The translations under genes were made by a program, and so were the position numbers. Positions 53,449 through 61,822 of a stretch of 64,000 nucleotides of DNA are shown here, piece by piece. The stretch is from Sphingobacteriaceae bacterium. GTDB lineage: Bacteria; Bacteroidota; Bacteroidia; Sphingobacteriales; Sphingobacteriaceae. Location of the stretch: the NCBI GenBank assembly GCA_903642215.1, contig CAHJWG010000001.1, positions 310,001 to 374,000 on the forward strand, written 5' to 3'. Under the pieces are notes generated by a model. The model ran no database searches. It saw only the letters and a list, made by a program, of their open reading frames with translations, and was not told the DNA's origin. Within the stretch, counting starts at the first letter, position 1. Every line of letters starts with the position of its first letter.

Positions 53449-54882
53449 ATGAAAAAGCTGCTGATAATTGATGATGAGATAAATACAGCAATCCTGCTAT
53501 CCCGGTTTTTAACCCGAAACGGGTTTGAAGTGATGACGGCTGCCAGCGGTGCAGCGGCAACAGAACTTTTAAAAAATAACGAATTTACGCTGGTTCTTTG
53601 TGATTTCCGCTTGGAAGATACCGATGGCCGCGAGGTTTTAAAAAAGATCAAACAGCAGTATCCGGATACGGGCGTAATTATCATCACCGGTTATTCGGAC
53701 ATTAAAATGGCTGTAGAACTCATCAAAATGGGTGCTTACGATTATATTTCCAAGCCGCTTTATCCGGACGAAATCCTGAACACGATCAATAAAGCGATTG
53801 AAACGCAAAGTGCTTTAGCTGCGGCTCCGGCAAATTTATATCCGGATCCTGAAAAAAATACCGATAAAAAAAGCTTCACGCCAGCGACTGGAAAGCAGGA
53901 ATTAGTTGCCGGCACCAGCGAAGCTTCCAAAGAACTGGCGCGGCAGGTTAACCTGGTTTCTCCTACTAATTATAGTGTGATTATTTTTGGCGAAAGCGGC
54001 ACCGGGAAAGAATCTGTTGCAAAAAGCATCCATCAAAACAGCGAACGGCGTGATAAGCCTTTTGTGGCGATGGATTGCGGTTCGCTAACTAAAGAACTGG
54101 CCGGAAGCGAATTTTTCGGCCACGAAAAAGGTTCTTTTACAGGTGCTTTAAATACCAAGATCGGCCATTTTGAAATGGCAAACGGCGGAACTATTTTTTT
54201 GGATGAGATTGGAAATCTGTCGTACGAAATACAGGCTACCTTATTAAGGACGGTTCAGGAACGGAAAGTGAAACGGATTGGCAGCACCAAAGAAATTGAC
54301 TTGGACGTACGCATTATTGTTGCCACAAATGAAAACCTTGTTGAAGCGATCCAGAAAGGCCGTTTTAGGGAAGATTTGTATCATCGTTTTAACGAATTTT
54401 CTATTTATATGCCGCCGCTGCGCAGCCGCGGAACGGATATTATGCTGCTTGCCACCCATTTTGCAAAAGCTACCGGGCAAGAATTAGGAAAGAACATCAG
54501 TCGTTTTTCATCCGAGGCAGCAATAGCTTTAACCAATTACAGCTGGCCGGGAAATATCCGCGAACTTAAAAACGTAATCCGCAGGGCTACTTTATTAACA
54601 GAAGGTGATGAAATTTTATCCAAATCGCTTCCGTTAGAAATCTCCAATAATGATGTAAAAGTACCGGTAAAAGAAGCATCGGCAGAAAATACACCACTTG
54701 CAGCTGCCCCTCCTAAACACGACTTAAAAAATGCTGCCTTGGAAGCAGAATATGAAACGATTTTAAGGGTTTTAAAAGAAGTAAATTTTAACAAAACAAA
54801 AGCTGCACAAATTTTAAACATTGACCGAAAAACGTTGTATAATAAAATGAATGCAGCCGACCAGCAAACAATTAAACTATGA
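53449..54882 (+). CDS. NtrC-type sigma-54-dependent response regulator
   Basis: A 477-residue regulator: receiver (1-118; Asp in LVLCDFRLEDTD, Lys in YISKPLYP), AAA+ ATPase (about 160-385; GESGTGKESVAKSIH Walker A, GSFTGA sigma-54 loop, GGTIFLDEIG Walker B), a Pro/Ala linker with a dispersed-motif copy (VKEASAENT), and a Fis-type helix-turn-helix (KAAQILNIDRKTLYNKMN). It activates sigma-54 promoters when phosphorylated. A DHp-only mini gene overlaps its stop codon. Confidence 0.95.
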   Translation: MKKLLIIDDEINTAILLSRFLTRNGFEVMTAASGAAATELLKNNEFTLVLCDFRLEDTDGREVLKKIKQQYPDTGVIIITGYSDIKMAVELIKMGAYDYISKPLYPDEILNTINKAIETQSALAAAPANLYPDPEKNTDKKSFTPATGKQELVAGTSEASKELARQVNLVSPTNYSVIIFGESGTGKESVAKSIHQNSERRDKPFVAMDCGSLTKELAGSEFFGHEKGSFTGALNTKIGHFEMANGGTIFLDEIGNLSYEIQATLLRTVQERKVKRIGSTKEIDLDVRIIVATNENLVEAIQKGRFREDLYHRFNEFSIYMPPLRSRGTDIMLLATHFAKATGQELGKNISRFSSEAAIALTNYSWPGNIRELKNVIRRATLLTEGDEILSKSLPLEISNNDVKVPVKEASAENTPLAAAPPKHDLKNAALEAEYETILRVLKEVNFNKTKAAQILNIDRKTLYNKMNAADQQTIKL

Positions 54883-55085
54883 ATATAGAAAGTGAAGCAA
54901 ACATGGCTGCAAAAATATTGGAGCACGACGTTAGGAATCAGCTTGGCAACATTTATCTGGCTGTTGAAGGAATTAAAGCCGAATTCGGAGAAAGTAATAA
55001 CGAGGATGTTACAAGCTATACCGATATCATAATAAGCTGCTGCAAACAGGTAGAAAACATTATTAAACAGGCAAACTTAACTTAA
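54879..55085 (+). CDS. Stand-alone DHp (HisKA-like) mini-protein
   Basis: A 68-residue protein overlapping the response regulator (ATGA). Its sequence LEHDVRNQLGNIYLAVEGIK is an H-box of a histidine kinase (HD-x-RNxL) and the rest forms the second DHp helix (SYTDIIISCCKQVENIIKQA). It has no sensor and no ATPase domain, so it could be a phosphotransfer helper like Spo0B or Hpt, or a relic of a kinase. The tight overlap with the regulator argues for a working unit. Confidence 0.65.
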   Translation: MNIESEANMAAKILEHDVRNQLGNIYLAVEGIKAEFGESNNEDVTSYTDIIISCCKQVENIIKQANLT

Positions 55086-55193
55086 CAATTACATATTTTA
55101 GTAAAATAAAACAATTTTAACCAACTATCTATTCACAGTAATGTTGTTAATCAAATAAATTTTTAGCAATATTGCACATCCAAAAAAACAACG

Positions 55194-56336
55194 ATGAAAA
55201 AAGTAAACTTCTACTCTCTAATAGCTCTCGGCTTGTTGTCCCTGCCGGCGGCTAAGTCCTTCGGACAAGACTCAACACGAGCTGCCAAACCAGAGATGAC
55301 AATGTCATCAAAGCCTGTTGTATTTGGCGGCCGCGCACAGTACACTACCTGGAATATCGGTATCAATGCTGGTGTTTTATCTCCGCTTATCCCTTTCGGA
55401 TCTAATGATTTTACCAACAAAGAAGCCAATTTAGGTTATGGTATTTCTATCAGGAAACAATTAGGCCATGCATTTGGCTTGCAGTTAGACGGAACTTCAG
55501 GTAAATTATCCGGTTCTAACGCTGATGCAGTTGGTGGTGTAAAATTTGGTACAAGGGCATTTGATACACGTTTAGCCTACTCTGCAACATTAAGCGGCGT
55601 AGTTAACGTTGCCACGGTTGATTTTATCCGCCGTAAAAATGCTGTTAACTTTTTCGTTTCTGCCGGTGGTGGTTTAGCAGGCTATGCGCCTAAAGTTACA
55701 CTTGCAAACAATACAGTTGTTGATTTTAAAGGAATCTCCGGTCCAGATCGTGATCGCGATTACGTAAGGGAATTAGTTATCCCTATTGGTGTAGGTGTTA
55801 AATTCAGATTGGCTGATAAAATTGCCCTGAACATTGGTTACACTGCAACATTTGTTGATGGTGACAACTTAGATGGTACCAACGGCGGTTATCCAACAAA
55901 AGATAAATTTTCTTACGGATACGGTGGTTTAGAATTTGCTTTAGGCGGAAAATCTAAACCAAATTTAGATTGGGTTAACCCGGTTGCAATGTTATATGAT
56001 GAATTGAAAGATTCTACCTTACGCATTACCGTTGACAGCCTGAAAGGTAAAGTTAGCAGTGTTGAAACCAGCGTTTCTGACTTGAAAAAGGATACTGACG
56101 GTGATGGTGTTCGTGATGATTTAGACAAATGCCCAGGTACTCCTGCAGGTACAGTAGTTGATGGTGGTGGTTGCGAAATTAAAATGCCAACTCCTCCGCC
56201 GGTTGTAGAAGCTCCTGCTCCGCCGCCTGCACCAGTTGTAGCTAAAAAACCGATGAGAAAACATCATGCTAAAAAACATCACACCACTACTAAGAAACAT
56301 ACAATGATGAAAAAGAAAATAGCTGCTAAGAAATAA
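55194..56336 (+). CDS. Outer-membrane barrel protein with TSP3 repeat and Lys/His-rich tail
   Basis: A 380-residue protein: signal peptide (SLIALGLLSLPAAKSFGQ), an OmpA-like beta barrel (about 45-255, with alternating hydrophobic strands, YTTWNIGINAGVLSPLIPFG), a coiled-coil-like spacer (LRITVDSLKGKVSSVETSVSDLKKD), one thrombospondin type 3 calcium-binding repeat (DTDGDGVRDDLDKCPGTPAG), then Pro-rich (PPPVVEAPAPPPAP) and a basic tail (KKHHTTTKKHT). In OmpA proteins this place is filled by a peptidoglycan-binding domain, which is missing here; the basic tail may replace it by ionic binding to the wall. Strong terminator after the gene. Confidence 0.85.
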   Translation: MKKVNFYSLIALGLLSLPAAKSFGQDSTRAAKPEMTMSSKPVVFGGRAQYTTWNIGINAGVLSPLIPFGSNDFTNKEANLGYGISIRKQLGHAFGLQLDGTSGKLSGSNADAVGGVKFGTRAFDTRLAYSATLSGVVNVATVDFIRRKNAVNFFVSAGGGLAGYAPKVTLANNTVVDFKGISGPDRDRDYVRELVIPIGVGVKFRLADKIALNIGYTATFVDGDNLDGTNGGYPTKDKFSYGYGGLEFALGGKSKPNLDWVNPVAMLYDELKDSTLRITVDSLKGKVSSVETSVSDLKKDTDGDGVRDDLDKCPGTPAGTVVDGGGCEIKMPTPPPVVEAPAPPPAPVVAKKPMRKHHAKKHHTTTKKHTMMKKKIAAKK

Positions 56337-56365
56337 AATCAGCTAATAGTTTTCTAATACTTTAT

Positions 56366-56405
56366 TAAAAACCCCGGTTGCTTTTGCAACCGGGGTTTTG
56401 TTTTT
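56366..56405 (+). terminator. Rho-independent terminator
   Basis: AAAACCCCGGTTGC and GCAACCGGGGTTTT form a perfect stem followed by a T run, 32 bases after the barrel-protein stop. Confidence 0.92.
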
Positions 56406-56444
56406 TGTAATCAGGTGGTATCAAACAAAACTTGCCAGTAGTAT

Positions 56445-56939
56445 TTAAACCACTTTTACAATATCACCAACACTTATTTTACCTCCTTTTAATATGCGTA
56501 CCGTAATGCCGCCATGCCCGCGCATGGCATTGTAACCACCGCTGCCTAAAGTTTCTTCCATACGAGAACAGGGATAGCATTCGCCCGTGTATTCCAGCAG
56601 CGCATCCCCAACCCAAAACGTTTTATCTTTCAACGCCAGCAAGTTTATACCTTTAATAACCAGGTTCCGGCGAAGCATCTCCGGAGATACTGTTTTTAGC
56701 TGCATAAAAGAAGCAACAGCTTCCAGATGCTCCTGCTGAATAAGCGTAACCTGCCTTTTGCTACCGGCAGAACCGGAAAAATGATCTCCGGCCAAACCTT
56801 TTTGCGTAATAGCTTCTATAGATTCTAAAATTGTTAGCGGCTTTTTTCGGCCGGGCCGGATGCCAATCCAGCAAACCGTTCCCTGCTGCGGCAAAGTATC
56901 CAGCAGTTTTTGTAATGGCGAAGCAGCAGAAAGTTTCAT
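56445..56939 (-). CDS. MOSC-domain protein
   Basis: A 164-residue MOSC protein with VCWIGIRPGRKKPLTILESI, GLAGDHFSGSAGSKRQVTLI and GECYPCSRMEETLGSGGYNAMRGHGGI. MOSC domains hand over sulfur or molybdenum cofactor through a conserved Cys (the CYPC here). A molybdopterin oxidoreductase lies 5 kb on. Two motif-like words, one exact, lie inside (LKTVS). Confidence 0.85.
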   Translation of the reverse strand: MKLSAASPLQKLLDTLPQQGTVCWIGIRPGRKKPLTILESIEAITQKGLAGDHFSGSAGSKRQVTLIQQEHLEAVASFMQLKTVSPEMLRRNLVIKGINLLALKDKTFWVGDALLEYTGECYPCSRMEETLGSGGYNAMRGHGGITVRILKGGKISVGDIVKVV

Positions 56940-57089
56940 TAAATTTTACTTGTTTACTGATTAAATAAGATCACCTGCTTTTGGTTTTGTAATAAACAAG
57001 ATGTGATAAAAACAGGATCACTTAAAATATAGTTGCCGGCGGTTTCTTATCCTTAAATATCCTATTTTAGCTTCCAAGCTAAGCCTTTC

Positions 57090-58250
57090 ATGTCCAAGCA
57101 ACTCATCCACCAGTATTATAACAATCTCGACCGCGCCATCCAATTTGGTAAAACAATTAACGAAACCTCCATCCGCAACCACTTTTGGGTATTGCTGAAC
57201 GAGTATGCAAAAAAGCAGAATTATGAAGTAATTACAGAAGCTACCTGTTTGGGGACGAAAGGCAAAAAAGTAAGGCCGGACGGAATTGTGCGGAACCTGT
57301 TCGGTTTGGATATCGGTTTGTGGGAAAGTAAAGACGAGAAAACTAATATTGATGACGAGATTAGCCTCAAAATTAAAACCGGTTATCCGCTGACTAATAT
57401 TTTATTTGAAGACAGCGCAACCGTAATCCTGTATCAACGCGGCGAGGAAACGATGCGCATCCCGATGCGCGATGCCGACAAACTGCACACGCTGATCACT
57501 GCTTTTATCAGCTTTAAAAACGAAACAGTTTACAAATTTGAAACTGCGCTGGAAAACTTCAAAGCTGATATTCCGAAAATTGTAGAAGCGTTGCGGCTTC
57601 AGATTGAAAGTACCGGCGTAACTAATCCAAGTTTTATCCAATCGCGCGATACTTTTTTAGAGCTGTGTAAAGCAGAAATCAACCCGGAAATTACGCTGGC
57701 CGATGTGCGTGAAATGATGATTCAGCATATCCTGACCAGCGATATTTTTAACCGCATTTTTAACGATCCGGATTTCCATCGGCACAACACCATTGCGCGC
57801 GAACTGGAAAAACTGATTGAAGCACTGTTCAATTACAGCGAACGCCGCAATCTGCTCGTCAACATCGAACATTATTATACAGCCATCAGTGCAGCGGCTG
57901 CGGAAGTGGTTGATCATCACGAAAAGCAGAAGTTTTTAAAAGTTTTGTACGAGAACTTTTACAAGGTTTATAACCCGAAAGCGGCCGACCGTTTGGGCGT
58001 AGTTTATACGCCAAACGAGATTGTGCAGTTTATGGTAGAAAGCACCGATTACCTGCTGCACAAACATTTCGGCAAAACGCTAGCCGATAAAAACGTAGAT
58101 ATTTTAGATCCGGCAACGGGCACCGGCTTTTTCCGCTGGGCAATGGACAGAATTGATACTAATGAACTAATTGCATTTGTTAGTCACAACTATTTTATTG
58201 ATTCAAGAACTTTTGATGTTTTTAATGACTATCCCTTACAGAAACCGTAG
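57090..58250 (+). pseudogene. 5' part of a broken type ISP/IIG restriction-modification gene
   Basis: The first 386 codons match the N-terminal part of large single-chain restriction-modification proteins: MSKQLIHQYYNNLDRAIQFG, a PD-(D/E)XK-like LWESKDEKTN, VYTPNEIVQFMVES and the SAM motif DPATGTGFF. The text then jumps to RWAMDRIDTNELIAFVSHNY and FIDSRTFDVFNDYPLQKP, which belongs about 140 residues later in such enzymes, so the catalytic NPPY region has been deleted. It then ends at a stop and foreign genes follow. The matching 3' part is at 59808-60536. Not functional as a methyltransferase. Confidence 0.82.
58236..58248 (+). repeat. Left 13-bp direct repeat flanking the inserted cassette
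   Basis: TTACAGAAACCGT at the end of the 5' restriction-gene fragment, repeated with one difference (TTACAGACACCGT) at 59792-59804 at the start of the 3' fragment. The two stand 1556 bases apart and bracket the three cassette genes. Confidence 0.6.
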
Positions 58251-58441
58251 GTTCATTATCAAAAGAAACAAAAAAGATAAAAATGTTGTTAAGAAACCTA
58301 ACTCAATTAGGTTACGTAAGCAAGATATCTAATTAACGATATTTAACAATTTAGAATCACTTTAAATTGTACATTTACTACCACAAATACATTTTTGTTA
58401 ATTTCTGGAAATTATTAAATAATATATTTGGAAACCTAATT

Positions 58442-58783
58442 ATGACAAACGATCAAGATCAACCAAAAACTATAGAGCGGCAAATCGTTACTTATTATCA
58501 AAACGAGAGGTATTTTAGTGAATTTATTACAGGAATATATGGTGGAGTAGCAACAAATGGAACTATTAGCATAAATTTTTTTAGGGATAAGTTAGTAATT
58601 CCAGATTCGATTACAATTGAAGTAGATGAAAATAGGGTAATAAAAGAAGTAGGAAAAGCCGGCGGAGAAGGTGTTAAAAGGGATGTCTTTTTTGAAGGAA
58701 TTTTTGATTTAAATACTTCTAAAGTATTAGTTAATTGGTTAATTACAAAAATTTCAGAATACGAAACTCAAATCAAAAAGTAA
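58442..58783 (+). CDS. Cassette gene A, unknown
   Basis: A 113-residue protein from the ATG at 58442 (MTNDQDQPKTIERQIVTYYQ). It has VAPSDITIEV-like strands (KLVIPDSITIEVDENRVIKEV) and a GIYGGVATNGTISINFF stretch. The family is not known to me. Stop and next start overlap as TAATG. AT-rich, unlike the GC-richer restriction fragments around it. Confidence 0.6.
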   Translation: MTNDQDQPKTIERQIVTYYQNERYFSEFITGIYGGVATNGTISINFFRDKLVIPDSITIEVDENRVIKEVGKAGGEGVKRDVFFEGIFDLNTSKVLVNWLITKISEYETQIKK

Positions 58784-59298
58784 TGGAATCTACAGCATTT
58801 ATTTCGCTATCCTCTGCATCGTCTTCAGCTGGACAGCAATTAGATACCAAATTATATTTAGAGCATACGAAACCATATGTTGTTATAGAAAATGAACTTT
58901 CGTTTTTTAATAATTCAAGCTCTGGTGGTCTTGCATGCAGTACAAATGCTATAGATATAAGTCTTCATTCTTTTCAAAGAATAAATGAAGCACGTATTTC
59001 TGCAAAAAGATTAGAGTATTCATTACCAACAACGGCAACAGTGTGTATTTCATGGCTGGTTGCAAAATTTATAGGAACATTTAATTTGTCTCCAACCTTT
59101 GTTAATCCAACTTTCGATGGTGCAATAATGTTGGAATATTATCTTCCAAATGATCTATATATTATGATGGAGTTCTTTAACGATGGTGAAATTGTGTATT
59201 TGGTAAAAAAGAACGGCTTTCGAAGAACCATTTCGGTAAAAGATCAAAATGAATTATCAAAATTGTTAGAACCTTTACTAAATGCAGGTAATTTGTGA
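58783..59298 (+). CDS. Cassette gene B, unknown
   Basis: A 171-residue protein from the ATG at 58783 (MESTAFISLSSASSSAGQQL). Parts: SSGGLACSTNAIDISLHSFQ, TVCISWLVAKFIGTFNLSPT and LEPLLNAGNL at the end. No domain recognised. It is coupled to gene A by TAATG and overlaps gene C by 17 bases, so the three are one operon. No exact dispersed-motif copy inside. Confidence 0.6.
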   Translation: MESTAFISLSSASSSAGQQLDTKLYLEHTKPYVVIENELSFFNNSSSGGLACSTNAIDISLHSFQRINEARISAKRLEYSLPTTATVCISWLVAKFIGTFNLSPTFVNPTFDGAIMLEYYLPNDLYIMMEFFNDGEIVYLVKKNGFRRTISVKDQNELSKLLEPLLNAGNL

Positions 59299-59791
59299 TA
59301 ATTTATTAATACCAACAAGACTACACCAAGTAGATAGAGAACCAAATCAAGAATTTGAACGAAATGAACTTCTTTATCGAAGGTTTAAAGTTCGTGAGCC
59401 ATTTGATGAATGGCTAAACAATAATAGGATAAGTGCAGCAATTTTTCCTGTTGATAGAAAAGGAGATTCTCTTAATAGAGATTTATATTGTGAAAGTTAT
59501 AAAGATGTATTATACAATATTGAAGTAGATGGAGTGGATATAAGCTATTATGGCGTCGTAGGTTTTTCTTGCAAAGAAGTTTTTGATTGTCCCTGTTTTA
59601 CAGATGAATTAGGTAATGTTTATGATATTCGTTTACAACATGAACCGGAACCATGTATGTATCCACATTCAGTAATTAAGGTTTATAAAAATGGACAATA
59701 TGATAGTGCTGTTAAAAGTAGAACCGCAAATGCAAATTTCCGCGATGTGTTAATATCCACCTTAACTCTTTATAAACCTTATAGTTTTTAA
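59282..59791 (+). CDS. Cassette gene C, unknown
   Basis: A 169-residue protein (MQVICDNLLIPTRLHQVDRE), acidic, with DGVDISYYGVVGFSCKEVFD and CPCFTDELGNVYDIRLQHEP. The CPCF and the scattered Cys could bind metal, but this is a guess. It ends one base before the right flanking repeat. No family recognised. Confidence 0.6.
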   Translation: MQVICDNLLIPTRLHQVDREPNQEFERNELLYRRFKVREPFDEWLNNNRISAAIFPVDRKGDSLNRDLYCESYKDVLYNIEVDGVDISYYGVVGFSCKEVFDCPCFTDELGNVYDIRLQHEPEPCMYPHSVIKVYKNGQYDSAVKSRTANANFRDVLISTLTLYKPYSF

Positions 59792-59804
59792 TTACAGACA
59801 CCGT
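59792..59804 (+). repeat. Right 13-bp direct repeat flanking the inserted cassette
   Basis: TTACAGACACCGT, matching the left copy at 58236 in 12 of 13 bases; the restriction-gene 3' fragment opens right after it. Confidence 0.6.
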
Positions 59805-59807
59805 TAA

Positions 59808-60536
59808 TACCAAGACAACATTACCGATTGGGCTTTAAACCTGTTCCGCGAACATTACAGGCCCAAACCCTTTACCGAAAAGGAAGTAAGCGCGCTAAGC
59901 GATGCGGCCAATGCTGTTTTTACCGGCATAAAATTGATAAGCAAAGAAGACATTTTCCATTACACTTACGCGGTTTTGCACAACCCGGCTTACCGCAAAA
60001 AATACGAACTGGATTTAAAACGGGAGTTTCCGCGCCTGCCTTTGTATGATGATTTTTTTGCCTGGTCGGCTTTGGGCAAACAACTTATGGATTTGCACAT
60101 CAATTACGAAACTGCAGCACTTTTTGATTTGAAGCTGGTAAATCCGGTTGCTGCTCCCTCTCCAAAGGAGAGGGCCGGGGTGAGGCTCTTCCCAACATTG
60201 GAAGAACCTGAACCGATGTTTACCAAACGGCCAAAGCTCAAAGTAAAACTCAAAGCTGATAAAGAAAGTAGCACAATAGAGCTGGACGAGCAAACCGCCT
60301 TAACCGGTGTGCCAACACAAGCATGGAATTACAAACTCGGCAACCGCTCTGCTTTGGAATGGGTTTTAGACCAGTACAAAGAAAAGAAACCATCCGACCC
60401 AACCATTGCCGAAAAATTTAACACTTACCGTTTTGCGGATTATAAAGAACAAGTAATTAACCTGTTAAAAAGAGTATGCACGGTAAGTGTGGAAACGATG
60501 CGGATTGTTGAGGAATTGGAAAAGCTGGAGGAGTAG
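59808..60536 (+). pseudogene. 3' part of the broken restriction-modification gene
   Basis: An open frame from 59808 reads DNITDWALNLFREHYRPK, then SKEDIFHYTYAVLHNPAYRK, REFPRLPLYDDFFAWSALGK and DLHINYETAALFDLK, the usual C-terminal target-recognition end of type ISP/IIG enzymes. No start codon belongs to it. An in-frame hairpin repeat (PSPKERAGVR) has been inserted about residue 118. It is in the same orientation as the 57090 fragment and was separated from it by the cassette. Confidence 0.82.
60148..60192. repeat. Palindromic repeat inserted in frame in the restriction remnant
   Basis: CCCTCTCCAAAGGAGAGGG is a hairpin, followed by CCGGGGTGAGGCTCTTCCC. It adds residues APSPKERAGVRLFPT without a frameshift, as in aspS. 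Confidence 0.75.
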
Positions 60537-60548
60537 TTTAAGTTTATT

Positions 60549-60946
60549 TTTGTCATGCCGAACTTGTTTCGGCATCCCACATAACAGGTAACAACCCTTG
60601 CTTGAGAGATCCTGAAACAAGTTCAGGATGACAGTGTGTTTTACGTTTGCTTTGTTCATGCCGAACTTGTTTCGGCATCTCACAGGACAAGAGTTTGTTG
60701 CCTTTCAGGAGAGATCCTGAAACAAGTTCAGGATGAACTGTGTTTTACGTTTACTTTGTCATGCCGAACTTGTTTCGGTATCCCACGGGACAGGTAACAA
60801 ACCATGCTTGAGAGATCCTGAAACTAGTTCAGGATGACAAGCGTTTTACGTTTACTTTGTCATGCCGAACTTGTTTCGGCATCCCACATAACAGGTAACA
60901 ACCCTTGCTTGAGAGATCCTGAAACGAGTTCAGGATGACAGTGTTT
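60549..60946. repeat. Tandem palindromic units, left half of array (4 units)
   Basis: Four ~100-base units (starts about 60549, 60653, 60755, 60856). Each has a left arm GTCATGCCGAACTTGTTTCG closing as GGCATCTC, a variable core and a right arm GAGATCCTGAAACAAG followed by TTCAGGATGAC. The arms are inverted versions of one another with compensated stems (GCC/GGC against CCT/AGG). Confidence 0.9.
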
Positions 60947-60985
60947 AATTCAGGATTTACCGATAATAATACTTACACTGTCAAA

Positions 60986-61282
60986 ATGATAAGCAAACAG
61001 GGCCACGTTTACATCATGTCTAACCAATATCGAACAACGTTTTACATCGGTGTTACCAGCGATCTAGAAGTAAGGGTTTGGCAGCACAGTAATGGTGAAG
61101 GTTCTGTTTTTACAAAAAAGTACAAGTGTTTTGATCTTGTTTATTATGAACACTTCCTCTTCATTGCTGATGCGATTGATCGGGAGAAGCAGTTAAAAAA
61201 CTGGCATCGTCCTTGGAAAATAGCTTTGATTGAATCGGTTAATCCAAAAATGATGGATTTAAAAGAAGAAATTAAAACATAA
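60986..61282 (+). CDS. GIY-YIG nuclease-superfamily protein in the repeat array
   Basis: A 98-residue protein from the ATG at 60986 (MISKQGHVYIMSNQYRTTFY). GIY-YIG features: HVYIMSN then TFYIGVTSDLEVRVWQHSNG, with the conserved Arg/His, and AIDREKQLKNWHR with the metal Glu. It lies with four repeat units on each side, and the small size fits the stand-alone GIY-YIG proteins of many Bacteroidota. It may act on or have spread with the repeat. Confidence 0.9.
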   Translation: MISKQGHVYIMSNQYRTTFYIGVTSDLEVRVWQHSNGEGSVFTKKYKCFDLVYYEHFLFIADAIDREKQLKNWHRPWKIALIESVNPKMMDLKEEIKT

Positions 61283-61303
61283 GCCTCTGGTGTACTTTAT
61301 ATG

Positions 61304-61712
61304 TTTTTGTCATACCGAACTCGTTTGTCATGCCGAACCTGTTTCGGCATCCCACAGGACAAGAGTTTGTTGCCTTTCAGGAGGGATCCTGAAACGAGTT
61401 CAGGATGACAGTGCGTTTTACGTTTGCTTTGTCATGCCGAACTTGTTTCGGCATCTCACATAATAGGTTTATTGCCTTCCACGAGAGATCCTGAAACGAG
61501 TTCAGGATGACAGCGGGTTTTACATTTGCTTTGTCATGCCGAACTTGTTTCGGCATCTCACAGGACAGGTAACAACCCTTGCTTGAGAGATCCTGAAACA
61601 AGTTCAGGATGACAAGCGTTTTACGTTTGCTTTGTCATACCGAACTTGTTTCGGCATCTCACCAAAAAAGATATCGATCTTGCTTGAGAGATCCTGAAAC
61701 AAGTTTACAACC
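61304..61712. repeat. Tandem palindromic units, right half of array (4 units)
   Basis: Four more units (starts about 61304, 61429, 61531, 61632), the last one truncated, of the same family as the left half and in the same orientation. Their TTTTACGTTTGC-type spacers are shared between neighbouring units. Short frames through them (VILNSFQDL type) are artefacts. Confidence 0.9.
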
Positions 61713-61822
61713 AATTTTAAGAGATCCGAAATAAAAACTTTTTATACTGGCTGGCTTTTTTTCATCAAAATTTAGCAATTGCTGGAGAGCAGCATAATTA
61801 CCCGGTAAAAGAAGCATCGCCA

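Noticed and set aside
60465-61601. Short minus-strand frames with VILNSFQDL or VRHDK words in the repeat array
   Set aside because: They are translations of the palindromic units and occur in many places; no start context or domain supports coding.
60549-61712. CRISPR array
   Set aside because: Unit length is about 100 bases with palindromic arms and shared spacers; there are no constant 20-40-base repeats with unique spacers and no cas genes.
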